Shown here piece after piece: positions 22,101-31,698 of a DNA stretch of 64,000 nt (positions are counted from its first letter, which is position 1; each line of letters opens with the position of its first letter). A program made the translations under genes and the position numbers. This stretch comes from Haliclona indistincta (taxonomy: Eukaryota; Porifera; Demospongiae; Haplosclerida; Chalinidae), in assembly GCA_964017065.1 (NCBI GenBank), contig OZ024787.1:8355899-8419898 (forward strand), written 5' to 3'. Under the pieces are notes generated by a model. The model searched no databases and was not told the origin of the DNA. It saw only the letters and a program-made list of their open reading frames with translations.

Positions 22101-25100
22101 ACAGTTTTCATTTGGGAACTGTCAAAGTCACTATCAACAATCATTACTGGTTTTGTACTTTTTGCGTTTTTTGTGTTTGATTTCAGCATTTTATCATTGA
22201 ACATGTTATTGTCATTGGGAAGTTACAGGTACTGATCAGGGAATTATAAACATTTTGTGGGAAGTTACAGACACTCCTTACATTCAATACAGGGAATTTC
22301 CCTAACATGTAGGTCTATGGTTGATTTAATTTACATAGCAACTGCATAGCAACGGTTAATAAGAGGAAAATACGGTATGCCTCAGTGGATGGAGCAACCA
22401 AAGGCAAGTAGTAGTCGGTTTGTGATGCATCTTTCCATTTGTCTGTCTGTCAGTCTGTACAGCAGCAGGATTTCTAGTCACAACCAAGCACTGAAACAGT
22501 CAACACAAGGAATTATCAATAATTTGCTCCATTTGCTCTATGTGATTACTGTATACATGTAGAGCTGGTATTTTTGCGTACCAAAACATTTAATTTCACT
22601 GAATAAATTCAGTGGGATGTTTTAAGGGTGCAGACTGGTCACCCTAACAACCATTAACCCTTTAAGGCCTATAGCGGCTTTAGCCGCCATAATTGACGCC
22701 ACCTACTCTAGATGTCATAAAAAGTGCAAAAAGTGCTCTAGAAAGGCCAAATCAAGTTTATTTGCAAAAGATGACTTTACCTGAAAAAAAACCACCTGTT
22801 TTTCGGCGCGCCCTCCCCACTAAAACGTACAGCACGGGGAAAATTTTAAAGGGGGTGTCCCCCCGCCACTTTTGGCATTTTAAGGCTTCAGGATGCCCGG
22901 AAATGAATACTTGGGCATGGAATATGGTCTAAACTATGCTGTTTGCTCACCTGGACACCACCAGGTTTTTGTATCAGTCACAAAGGCTAAACGGAGACCA
23001 AAATTGGCTGAAAAATGACGAGGTTGCAGCACTTAAGCGGCTTCAGTTCCGAAGTGGGAGTGGCCAACTCAGAGTTTAGTACATGGTCGTAAACTTTGAC
23101 ATACCAACAGTGCTAGTTTGGAACAGCCAACGTACTGCATGTTGTAGAAAATGCAAGACAAACTGTGCAAGTCGAATTTTCGTCAAAATAATTCAATCAC
23201 TAAAGAGTTAACTTATTCAGGAATGTACAAGTTGGAAATTGTTACACACCACAAATGATATTCACTGTTTGTACAATACGATTAAGTGACGGTAGTGACG
23301 GTATCCAGGCAAGATCCCGAACAATACATTCCTCAAAAAAACTCTGTCTGTGGCCTTCCGAATAGACCCAAACTTGGATATATGACTATTAGCAACCAGA
23401 TAAAGACCTTAACTTAGAGTTTTTTTTAATAAACACCCTCTGAGTAGGAAAACCACGAGGTAAGCAGCTCATAATCGCACTTTCAAGCACAAAACACGAA
23501 AAAGCTCTAAGTTACTGCCTTCGCCTTGTTGAAGTACGTATATATCCACAATCTGAAGTTCTACTGCCTGAGTGAACGAAAGTTTTATTAGCCTAAGCGT
23601 TGTATCTAGCCGTGCCCATCACATTTCCATCTGGCACTTTCAGCGCTCATAGTTTGCAATGTGTACAGCCTACGCCAGTCTTGTAGCATAGGTTTTTGGT
23701 TTCTTGGAATATCAGCAGTAGTTTCTGAGATACAGTCCCCTAGCAACCAGCCAAAATAAATGCGTGGGTGTGATACTGCACCCTTAAGGAGCACAATACA
23801 AATACACATTTAATTTTCGTGAATTATACAGCTCAGGAAATAAGAATAAATGATACCAGCTCCACTATAGTTGGACAGCAAGTACAACCAGTAGCGTAAC
23901 TACCGTGAGGCAGAGGAGGCGCTTGCCTCCTCGCTTTTGCCCAACCAAAATGTATTATACCTTGGCTAAGCACAGCTGTCTTGCCTGACACAGCTGTCTC
24001 TATCTCACTCTCCAATCCAGACTACGTACCGCGAACACAATACATTAACCATGCTATGGCGCGCGGCTATGAGGCAGTAAAATGACGTAAAGTAATGAAT
24101 ATTAATCCAAATCGTGCGCAGCCTCACTTCCAAATTTCTAGTTATACCCCTGACTAGACAAAATGTATTGGTGTTTGGAACATGTAGGCAAATTTCGCTA
24201 TACTTCAATGAAGTACCCTGCTCTTACACAAAAAGGCCTAATAGAGTATGCCAAGCAAATTTCTTCAAAAGGCCTTCTAGAGCAATATGTTTCTTTTCTT
24301 GTTGGGTGGTAGTGCAAGAAAGAAAGCTGGTTTATTTCACACGTAACAGTTTGTATTTTTAGAAACATATCAACAACACATACCAGGAATAGGATGTTCA
24401 TTCCAGGAAGTCATTAGCAGCTTCAATCCAACCTCAGCAACTTGTAGTGTAAACCTAACACAATAAGAACATGCAGTCATGCATTATAAGTATTATGCTG
24501 TCTAGTTACCATGAAGTGCAAAATTTGTGAAGTTGGTCATCCATATCTATCTCTCCAGTATCTGCCATTACAATTAAAATCCTCTTGATGGGATAGTTGA
24601 CACGGGTGTTAACTTCGACCCATATCCGTTCTACCATGTGATTCTAACAGGTGTATAAAAATTATTTATAACTCACAAATGCATTCAGTGTTAAGACAGT
24701 TTACCCTCTTTGAGGAAGTTTGAAGAAATGGCGCTTTTGATATATCATTTCGAAGATGTGACAAATGGTCCTGAGTGAACAACATCAAAAACCATTCTCT
24801 ACCATGATCCACACTAATTTGGTTCCACAAGCCGATATCTTTTGTAATTTTCCTATAGAAAAACAACAAATAGTTTAACAGTTACCTTCTGGTACTTAAA
24901 CTAACAGAAAAACATGTTCATAAATGATAACATTGTTTTTGACAGGCATGGAACACAGTGCCATTATCCGTCCAGTGAATCCATCGATAGCACAGACATG
25001 AGTGACACCAAATGCTACTAATTTCTCATTCTGGTCGATATGTAGCTTTTCACCGTAATAGTCTACGATATATGGACATGGATTTATTTGTCTCTCCGTA

Positions 25101-25537
25101 AGGGACTGTCTTCCTCTATGGTAGCCTGGATGAACAATTCGTAGAGCATGCCCAACTCGACTCTGTGCAACACGAAATCCTTGTGAACTTAAAAGGCCAG
25201 TCATAGTCTTTCTTCCATATTGAGGTCCAACCTATTTTATCATACAAGTATCATAAACGGTAAAATATATACTGATGTGATTATCCGCTCGTGATCATCT
25301 TACTCGCATGACATTCAAGGAGACGAGTCTGTTTACAGTAGACTGATCTATTCTGGCTGTCTTGTGTATGTCATGGTCTAGGCAATATCGCTTTATGCTA
25401 GCGGTACTCAATCCACGTCGGAGGTTAGGATACGCTGCTCTCAGGTTAATACCAACTTGCTCGTGTGACATGCGCCGGTCTTGAACGGCCTCACGAATGA
25501 AACTTTCAATGCCTGGTATGTTGGCAAGCGTAGCCAT
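19173..25537 (-). CDS. DDE integrase/transposase of the 19.4-kb element, intact, six exons
   Basis: Exons 25537-25304, 25231-24906, 24852-24705, 24643-24510, 24454-24384 and 19504-19173 have GT/AG borders and matching phases and give 414 residues with no stop. Residues 1-90 are helix-rich, with a helix-turn-helix-like DNA-binding region (MSHEQVGINLRAAYPN). The integrase core follows: LHIDQNEKL with Asp144, VDHGREW with Asp202 and VERIWVE with Glu241, a D-57-D-38-E triad as in retroviral/IS3-type integrases. It should cut and join the element ends in the nucleus. The conserved tail (residues 305-414, GRITDPAGFG..NGDDRLF) is in exon 6 behind a 4.9-kb intron packed with nested elements. Exon 2 could splice only at CT/GTTAGT before a stop, which makes that junction less certain. 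An in-frame Met also exists at 25573. It is divergent from the RING gene. Confidence 0.85.
19601..19915. mobile_element. MITE with GACCATACCACGTGA ends and TA target
   Basis: TAGACCATACCACGTGA at the left and its complement at the right; long inner arms meet around TTGGTCAAGCAACCTGCAAA. It lies in the last integrase intron. Confidence 0.85.
20158..20728. mobile_element. TTAA-flanked MITE, GGGACTACAC family, copy 1
   Basis: GGGACTACAC and GTGTAGTCCC bound a 571-bp element flanked by TTAA on both sides. A TTAA target is characteristic of piggyBac and Kolobok elements. Two other copies at 20793 and 28437 are nearly identical. It encodes nothing. Confidence 0.9.
20793..21363. mobile_element. TTAA-flanked MITE, GGGACTACAC family, copy 2
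   Basis: Direct repeat of the preceding element, 64 bp downstream, with its own TTAA on both sides. It differs by small indels in the G-run near 20980 and a loss near 21113. Confidence 0.9.
21379..21496. repeat. 118-bp near-perfect hairpin at the 5' side of the Crypton-like fragment
   Basis: TTATTACACCCTCCC..TATAGGCCC faces GGGCCTATAAATCAG..GGGAGGGTGTAATAA, with GGGGCGCGTAGCGCCC at the tip. Confidence 0.9.
21629..22180 (+). pseudogene. Crypton-type protein fragment, N-terminal domain only
   Basis: From the Met at 21629 the frame runs 183 codons. A basic Ser/Thr-rich head (residues about 25-70) precedes SETEEAIITEKCVPRNTAYS followed by TEWAVSTFSTWAKNRN, which resembles the helical N-terminal domain in front of the tyrosine recombinase (DUF3504) of Crypton-derived proteins such as ZMYM/QRICH1/KCTD1-like ones. 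After residue 131 the frame turns into low-complexity hydrophobic sequence and no recombinase core (R..HxxR..Y) is present. The neighbouring frame (21997-22200) also looks plausible, so an indel near 22000 is possible. Inverted words GCTATGCAGTTGCTA (21510) and CAACTGCATAGCAAC (22340) flank it. It lies in the last integrase intron, opposite in orientation. Confidence 0.55.
22377..22560. mobile_element. ATGCCTCGG-family 5' fragment, diverged
   Basis: ATGCCTCAGTGGATGGAGC, followed by CTGTCTGTCAGTCTGT and CTGAAACAGTCAACAC, matches the family's first 140 bp with substitutions. Confidence 0.55.
22626..23783. mobile_element. 1.16-kb TTAA-flanked element with GGGTGCAG ends
   Basis: TTAA-GGGTGCAG at the left and CTGCACCC-TTAA at the right. 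The interior is non-coding. It is a different family from the GGGACTACAC MITEs but has the same target. Confidence 0.8.
23889..24152. mobile_element. hAT-like MITE
   Basis: The left end CAGTAGCGTAACTACC and right end TAGTTATACCCCTG form an imperfect inverted repeat of the CAGGGGCGTAACTA type. It lies in the last integrase intron. Confidence 0.6.
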
Positions 25538-25704
25538 CAGGAATGATTGAAGAACCATAAAGACTAGAGACAAGCTTTAATAATGCAGTCAGTCGATGGC
25601 CGGATAGCCGCCGCAGCAGCGCGCTGCCAGTGCCATGTGCATTGTGCAGCGCACGCGCAGCTAGCTACAGCTTTCATTTCCATCGGTCCACGTGTAGCAT
25701 CGCC
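25538..25704. promoter_or_regulatory. Bidirectional promoter region between integrase and RING genes
   Basis: Only 167 bp separate the two start codons (131 bp if the upstream integrase Met is used). The interval is GC-rich with repeated GCAGC/GCGC words (GCCGCCGCAGCAGCGCGCTG), unlike its AT-rich surroundings. No TATA box is obvious on either strand. Confidence 0.55.
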
Positions 25705-28167
25705 ATGTCGACAGTGCAACTGATAAGAGAAGGATTCGACCCGGTGGAGATAATAATAGAGCAGGTGACTCCGTCGGCAGTCTCCTCTCTGTTCTCGGTG
25801 AGTAGATTGCTAGCCTATATTGACTTTAAAATGAAAGTGTTTTTATTTCCAGCTGGATATAAAAACCATATACCTCAAGGAGGAATTCGGTCCTAAGGTT
25901 TTTTTCCCTGAGGTGACAAACAATAGTTTCGGATTCTCCAACCAAGTGGGAAGCACGATCATTTCTCTACTTGTTGTGGGACGACCATCTCTCAAGACGC
26001 CGACGCCGCTTAGGAGGCCCTCGCCCAAGCGACCGGCACAGAGATCGCTCTCACCAATGCGTCCGGCTAAAAAATTCCACCAACTTCCAGGTACATCGGG
26101 CACCTATTCATTGAAAGTTGTGAGAGCCGAAGCCGTGATGCTGCATAATGGTAGATATTCGTTAAAACCTGCAACAGTACAAACTTATGTGCTCCTTGAC
26201 GAAGATACTGCCAATGTGGATCACATAAATTCAGAAGTGCAAAAAACGTGGGGGGCGGAGTACATAATTGTTAGTGGTGATGGCCTCCCAATTGAGAGCT
26301 CTAGTGGAACACAAGGTATGATAGTATGTGTGTATTATTATTCATCGAGTTCTGTGTTTTAGTGTGCTTGTCCTCGGCATGTTTCAAAAATGAAAAGCGT
26401 TGACACTTGCTAAGGTGTCGAGGAGGGTGCTGAACCGACAACTTTATTGTAACCAGAATATGTACATGTAATTGAACGTGATGTCACTTCTGGAGTACTT
26501 TCTCCCCCGATTCTGGAGTACTTCGTCATTGCTGGTTGTTACAAGAACAACACTGGTATTTTGCGAAGAACCATTCAGTAGCTAAAAGTTTAGTTGTTAT
26601 AGCGAACAGGAGCACCAGAGCTCAGCCAGTTGAGTCGAGTTGAGCTACTGAACAGGACAGGTACGTATAGTCAGTAGAGGCTATCAATAACTCTGCCTTC
26701 TCCCTACACACGACCGATCAATGCTACTGCCATTGTTGAATAACCCTGCATCACCAAGCTGAGCAAGAACAACTACAAGGTCATGCCCTTAGCAACCACA
26801 AAGCCAATAGTGTAATACTAATTGAAGGGCACTGGTCAAAATGGCATAAGAACAGATTTTTTTGTAAAATAGAGATTATTATGGTTTTAACATTGATGAT
26901 TCAGAATCAAAGAAGTTGTCAGGTGCTTCTATTTGTAGCCCACTTCCTGCCACCAATCGACCAACTAGAGTGGTATTAAAATCACCATAAAGTGGTTAAA
27001 GAAGGTAGCATGAGTAGAAAAATTTAGCACAAAAAGCTGCATACCCAGACCTGCTTTTGACTGTATACTTTTTATTAACCATTTTATCAAATTACACGCA
27101 CAATACGTTTTGTTGCTCTTCCTTGCAGTGCATGTACGTATAGTGAGACACACACATTAAGGCATCAAAGACATAGAGCCAGACTTTGTATTCAAGGTGA
27201 TACTCCAGACGAAAACTTCATAGTAGAAATTAGGGCATAAACGAATGTCCTGACATTCGAACATTCGTTCGAAGCATCGAATGTTCGAAGGGGAAATCCT
27301 ACATTCGAACCTGCTAATTTGGCTCTGTGAAGTTGAATTTGTGTAAACTGTTGATTGATCATGACCTTTTGTGTAAACTGTTAATACAATTTATTGGCAG
27401 TATGATCACTGTTACATAATACAAATAAAATGATGACGTCAGGGTATTATACCGAATGTTCGTTCGGTATAGCTAACAAATGTTCGAATGCAAGAAAACA
27501 ACATTCGTTTATGCCCTAGTAGAAATTGAACTAGATATAAGATGTGACTTTTGAATCCTGTTCACCTTAAAGCAATATGGGTGACCTGGAATTTTTTATA
27601 TTATGGTCACAAAAAGTTGTTCACTAAAACATAGTCATAACAAGTGATTATTCTATATTCACAGGCCTGAAATTCTGGAGAGTTGGATCCAGGAAAGTTT
27701 ACTCAGTCGACCGACATCAAATTCAGGGGAAGGGGAAGAAAAGAAGAAAGAGGGGTCAGGGAACAATGTCAGAAAGCGACAGTGAAGACGAGTCGGCACT
27801 TGCCATCATACAAAAGAAACTGACCAAACTACAAAGTGTGGTAATGTCCAAACTCCAATGTCCGACCTCATTGTGCCAACGATTATCTGACTCGTTCAAG
27901 TGCAGCATTTGTTTGAACACGATCAACCCGCCAGTAATATATGCACATTGTTGCACACGCATTGTGGGATGTGAGGCATGTATTGATGTCTGTAAACAGG
28001 AAGACCGCCGGTGCCCTTTGTGCAGAGCTGATCTTGTTACAAGTCCAATACTGGGATTAGACGAGTTGCTCAGAGATATGTCGTTGCTGGTGACCAAATC
28101 CAACAAATGCTCCTCTCACCCTTATCGTCTGACAACTGACGACTCAGACGATGACTTTGTCATCTGA
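25705..28167 (+). CDS. RING-finger protein of the 19.4-kb element, three exons
   Basis: Exons 25705-25797, 25853-26315 and 27665-28167 have consensus borders and compatible phases and give 352 residues. Residues 60-100 are Pro/Arg/Ser-rich and basic, probably nuclear. Residues 105-200 (YSLKVVRAEAV..LLDEDTANVDHI..GLPIESSSGTQG) look like a compact domain I cannot name. A basic stretch GKGKKRRKRGQG follows, then an acidic start (SESDSEDES) of a helical linker and a C4-type RING at 265-305 (C265, C268, C281/C282, C288, C291, C302, C305), and an acidic tail. RING proteins usually act as E3 ubiquitin ligases. Its place beside the integrase in an intact element suggests an accessory transposition factor. 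I recall similar uncharacterised proteins in fish and cnidarian genomes but cannot verify this here. Intron 2 carries a MITE. Confidence 0.85.
27231..27518. mobile_element. 288-bp MITE rich in CGAATGTTCG palindromes
   Basis: TAGGGCATAAACGAATGT at the left and its complement at the right, with a TA target. At least four CGAATGTTCG-type words lie inside. It is in RING gene intron 2. Confidence 0.85.
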
Positions 28168-28202
28168 GAGACTACCCAACCACTGTAACCACTTGCCGTT
28201 TC

Positions 28203-28305
28203 ATTCTTTATAACCAAGTGTGTATCCATGCATATTCTGAAACCAACCATTCTTTATAACCAAGCGACAAGCGTGTATCCAAGCATATTCTGTAACCAAC
28301 CGTGA
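28203..28305 (+). repeat. Two-copy direct repeat after the RING gene
   Basis: CATTCTTTATAACCAAG..GTGTATCCA.GCATATTCTG..ACCAACC occurs twice, about 50 bp apart. Confidence 0.75.
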
Positions 28306-28436
28306 ATCAATGTCACAGTTTCAGTGAACTCTGTGACATCTGTTAAACAGCTAGCTGCTCATGTATATCCACTGGAACCATGCCATATCACTTGTACAAT
28401 TCTGCTCATCCTGTTCTTGTACATGTATCAATTTAA

Positions 28437-29014
28437 GGGACTACACGGCGAACTATAGAAACGGCTTGATTTGCGTGCTGTTTTTTCTGGCTAACCATCT
28501 AGTACTTCACAGCGACTTTACCAACTGCTGGGCGGTCCTAGGGTGGAGCTAGAGGGCCGAGGGACCCAAATGTTTTACGACATAGTTTTTCTTTAATTTA
28601 AAGGTAGCAACCAGGGTGGGTGGGAGGGGGGAGGGCGGGCAAGCGGAGCGGGTGAACTTTGCCTACCTCTGGCGCCACAAATGACCTTGCTGCGTTCTTA
28701 GCTGACCTCTGTAGCTCAATTCTTGTGCAAACCACGAAACTAATTAAATATTCGCGGCCTTGTGACTGACAGACTGAACACTTTACGCAAAAACGCATGC
28801 ATACGTTTGCTCACCACGAGCCATTCAGTTCACAAATCCATTTTGGTGGGCGTGGCTTGTCCGCTCATTGAATAAAATTTTTACTCTTTCTACAGTGTTT
28901 GCTCCGCCCACAAGCAGATTTGTGAGTTTCTTTGATGATAACTGTCTTTGACCACGCTTTGTTTGCCCGAAGAAACTGAAATTTTCGTCATTCTGATGTT
29001 CGACGTGTAGTCCC
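28437..29014. mobile_element. TTAA-flanked MITE, GGGACTACAC family, copy 3
   Basis: Same termini and TTAA flanks as 20158-20728 and 20793-21363; very close in sequence throughout. Confidence 0.9.
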
Positions 29015-29924
29015 TTAAGCTCATGCTGACATGACAAATTATTAGTTAATTGTTAGACTACATGACTTCGAAAGGTACATGATAGGTAAAGTAGTACAGT
29101 AGATAACTTACCCTGTGTGCTGTCTTAATTATAGTCAGCAATCCATACGCCGCTCTGTGCCGGCAGGCTGTTAGCTAACTCAGATCAGATAACAATTACA
29201 TGTATATATATACAGAGGTTGGACGACACGCCTACATTTGGCACGTGATACCAGAATTAATGATATTCATGACTTTAGCAAGTAGCTGTATTTTTTCTAG
29301 CCATGGGTATTCGTGCAGACAGAGCTGGTGCTTGCAGTTTGCTTGCCTATTGATAGACATCGAATGTAGCAAATTTCAGCAACGCAGTGTTAGCCATCGC
29401 GGAGCTACGAGCTCGCCCTGTGAAGACTAAGCACGATCGATTGTAAACACTTTTTCTTTAGTTGTGCGAAAGGTACGAAGCTAAAACTGCTCTAACAAGC
29501 TCATCTGCCAACTGTGCAGGAATCAATGCGATCGCTTCCGGCGCCGAGTGCTGCTCGTACGCGATATTACAGTTATGTGGCTATAGTCGTCTTGTTGTAT
29601 ACCGAAATCTGCAGCTGTAAACTATGCCTACTTCAAGAAGCAAGCACATCCTTTCATGTCTCTTCACCCTTTCAAACCTAGGTACGTATGGATTCTATAT
29701 ACTGAGTGTTTGCTTCATTGTTTTATTTAGGTTAAGTGTCCAGTCAGTCAGTTACTTGTCCATCAAGATTCACTTAGATTCTCAACCAGAGCACTTGACT
29801 TCCTTTGAACACAGTAACAGATACATGTACTTGCTCTAGCTAGATGCAGTTTTATACTTTGTATCAAATCATTATAATAATAATTTTGAAACAGAGGGAT
29901 AGTATCATGATTTCATTTCCAAAT
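29015..29924. other. No gene recognised
   Basis: ORFs at 29200-29430 and 29624-29839 lack recognisable features. CTAGGTACGT near 29680 could be a splice donor after a short reading frame starting at 29624, but nothing follows it. Confidence 0.4.
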
Positions 29925-30095
29925 GAAACGTTACTTGGTGATACTTCTAAGTCGGAGATCCGTAGACAAGCTTTTGCTGATAGAATTCCCTCTTTTGATG
30001 TCATTTTTTCTTCAGCAGTTAATGGAGATGACAGACCATTTAGAGAGGGATTCCTTTTCTTATGTGATATAACATACCGACTGTCCTGTTCATGA
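29925..30095 (+). pseudogene. Inverted second copy of the integrase C-terminal segment
   Basis: The translation ends FPSFEPIFSS-like, NGDDRPFREG and LCDITYRLSCS with the same stop, matching the last 54 residues of the integrase (19173-19334) with a handful of substitutions. Flanking sequence on the far side also matches in inverted orientation, so it belongs to the inverted arms. No upstream exon accompanies it, so it cannot encode an enzyme by itself. Conservative changes suggest either recent duplication or use as an alternative last exon. Confidence 0.85.
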
Positions 30096-30159
30096 TTATT
30101 TTTGATATTAATTCTTATTGTATATTGAATATCGAATGGGAAAGTAGAACTCCCCTATA

Positions 30160-30345
30160 CAGTCGTAGCTGCACCATGAGTGACTGCTATTGTAGCCTGG
30201 TACCACTGCAGAGGGACAGTCGTAGGTGCACCATGAGTGACTGCTATTGCTAGCCTGTTACCACTGCAGAGGGAACTTTCAGTAAAACAAGGGTCTAGCC
30301 TGCCTGTGCATTCTACAGTCGTAGCTGCACCGTGAGTGTAAGGAT
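30160..30345 (+). repeat. Tandem CAGTCGTAGCTGCACCATGA units, right set
   Basis: Three units begin at about 30160, 30207 and 30325, two with GTGACTGCTATTG and GTACCACTGCAGAGGG. They are related to the units at 16690-18350. Confidence 0.65.
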
Positions 30346-30692
30346 TAATAGGGTCTGAGGATTAATAAGTTGTTTGAATGGCAAGCTCCAAACCATGCTG
30401 AAATTTTCCTCTGCAGAGGCACCAGGCTCGCAATAGCTGTGAAATCTTTATTCTAACACAGTGTATCTAATGCAACGGGTCTGTACCTAGCTAGTTTAGT
30501 GAACACCCCTCTCAGCTGTGAAATCAGGATGGCAATATAGCGGTTACACACACTAGTGCTGTGTAACTGATGCAGTGCTGTTACACATCATGCTGTGTGA
30601 CTGTCGATGCAATCCCCTGCAATCACTTTGCAGTGGCCTGGCTGAGTTGCATTGTCGCACTGACTAGCAAACTAATTACAAACTAATTATAA

Positions 30693-30851
30693 TACCATGC
30701 CTACAGTTTGTTTCCATTTTCAGACTGAATAATTATTATTTATAATACCATGCCTACAGTTTGTTTCCATTTTCAGACTGAATAATTATTATTTATAATA
30801 CCATGCCTACAGTTTGTTTTCATTTTCAGACTGAATAATTATTATTTCTGT
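30693..30851 (+). repeat. 53-bp tandem repeat, three units
   Basis: Units start at 30693, 30746 and 30799 with TACCATGCCTACAGTTTGTT; they are nearly identical. Confidence 0.95.
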
Positions 30852-31204
30852 GAAAATACTACTATTGATTGGTAGTCAATAATCAAAGAATGAATAAAAA
30901 TTTGTCAACAGTCAAACAAATTAATTATTATCACAGTACAATTGTAACATAGTGACGAGGTTGTCTTTACGATCAGACTTGTCAGCTTTACATGCCATAA
31001 CGCACACCCATCTGATGACGGCTCCTGTGTTGTGAAGAGAGAAAAATCAATTTATTTACCATAACAATATAATGTCAACTATTAACACAACAGTGAATGA
31101 AAAGGCTCCAAAATCAGTACAAGGCACATCAACATTGCAAAAGAGACCAACACATACTGAGTTATGAGAGTAGTTACCCTGTGTGTAGACATGCAAGGGT
31201 TAAG

Positions 31205-31698
31205 CAGGAACCCATAAAGAGAAGGGAGCATGCAATTCCGAACACTCTAACGTATACGGCGAAATCCAAACATGGCGGCTGAATTCTAACATTAGTATAC
31301 CCTTATAATTATGGACAAAGTTCTATAAGACACAGAGAACCCAACAAATCAGCGAAATGAAGGTAAGGACGATGGTGAAGAGCTTGTAAGACGCCTGAAG
31401 AAGTCAAGAAGCTCTTCGTTATATCCAGAAGTGAACACGAAGGCGTGACTGGGCAGTCTGGCACTACGTTGTTGAGCCAACGCGCACGCGATTTACTGCT
31501 GTTGATATTGTTAGCCCAGCACTAGTAACACTGCCTAGTCACTGCTGCTTGCTGTTCAGAATGCGTAGACGACGAGCACGACAAGAACAGCCGAATAGGT
31601 CCATATTTGGTGTTACTAAAAATAAAATTTGGCAGCCCTGTTTGGATTTCGCCGTATACAGAGTTGCATGTATACAGAGTTCTCTTTATGGGCTCCTG
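31205..31698. mobile_element. MITE with CAGGAGCCCATAAAGAGAA ends, copy 1
   Basis: The inverted ends carry GGGAGCATGCAA and GTATACGGCGAAATCC. A related copy is at 58726-59001. It is inserted in the right arm. Confidence 0.8.

Noticed and set aside
21997..22200. Separate small protein downstream of the Crypton-like domain
   Set aside because: More simply the continuation of the same fragment in another frame after a possible indel; no independent start context.
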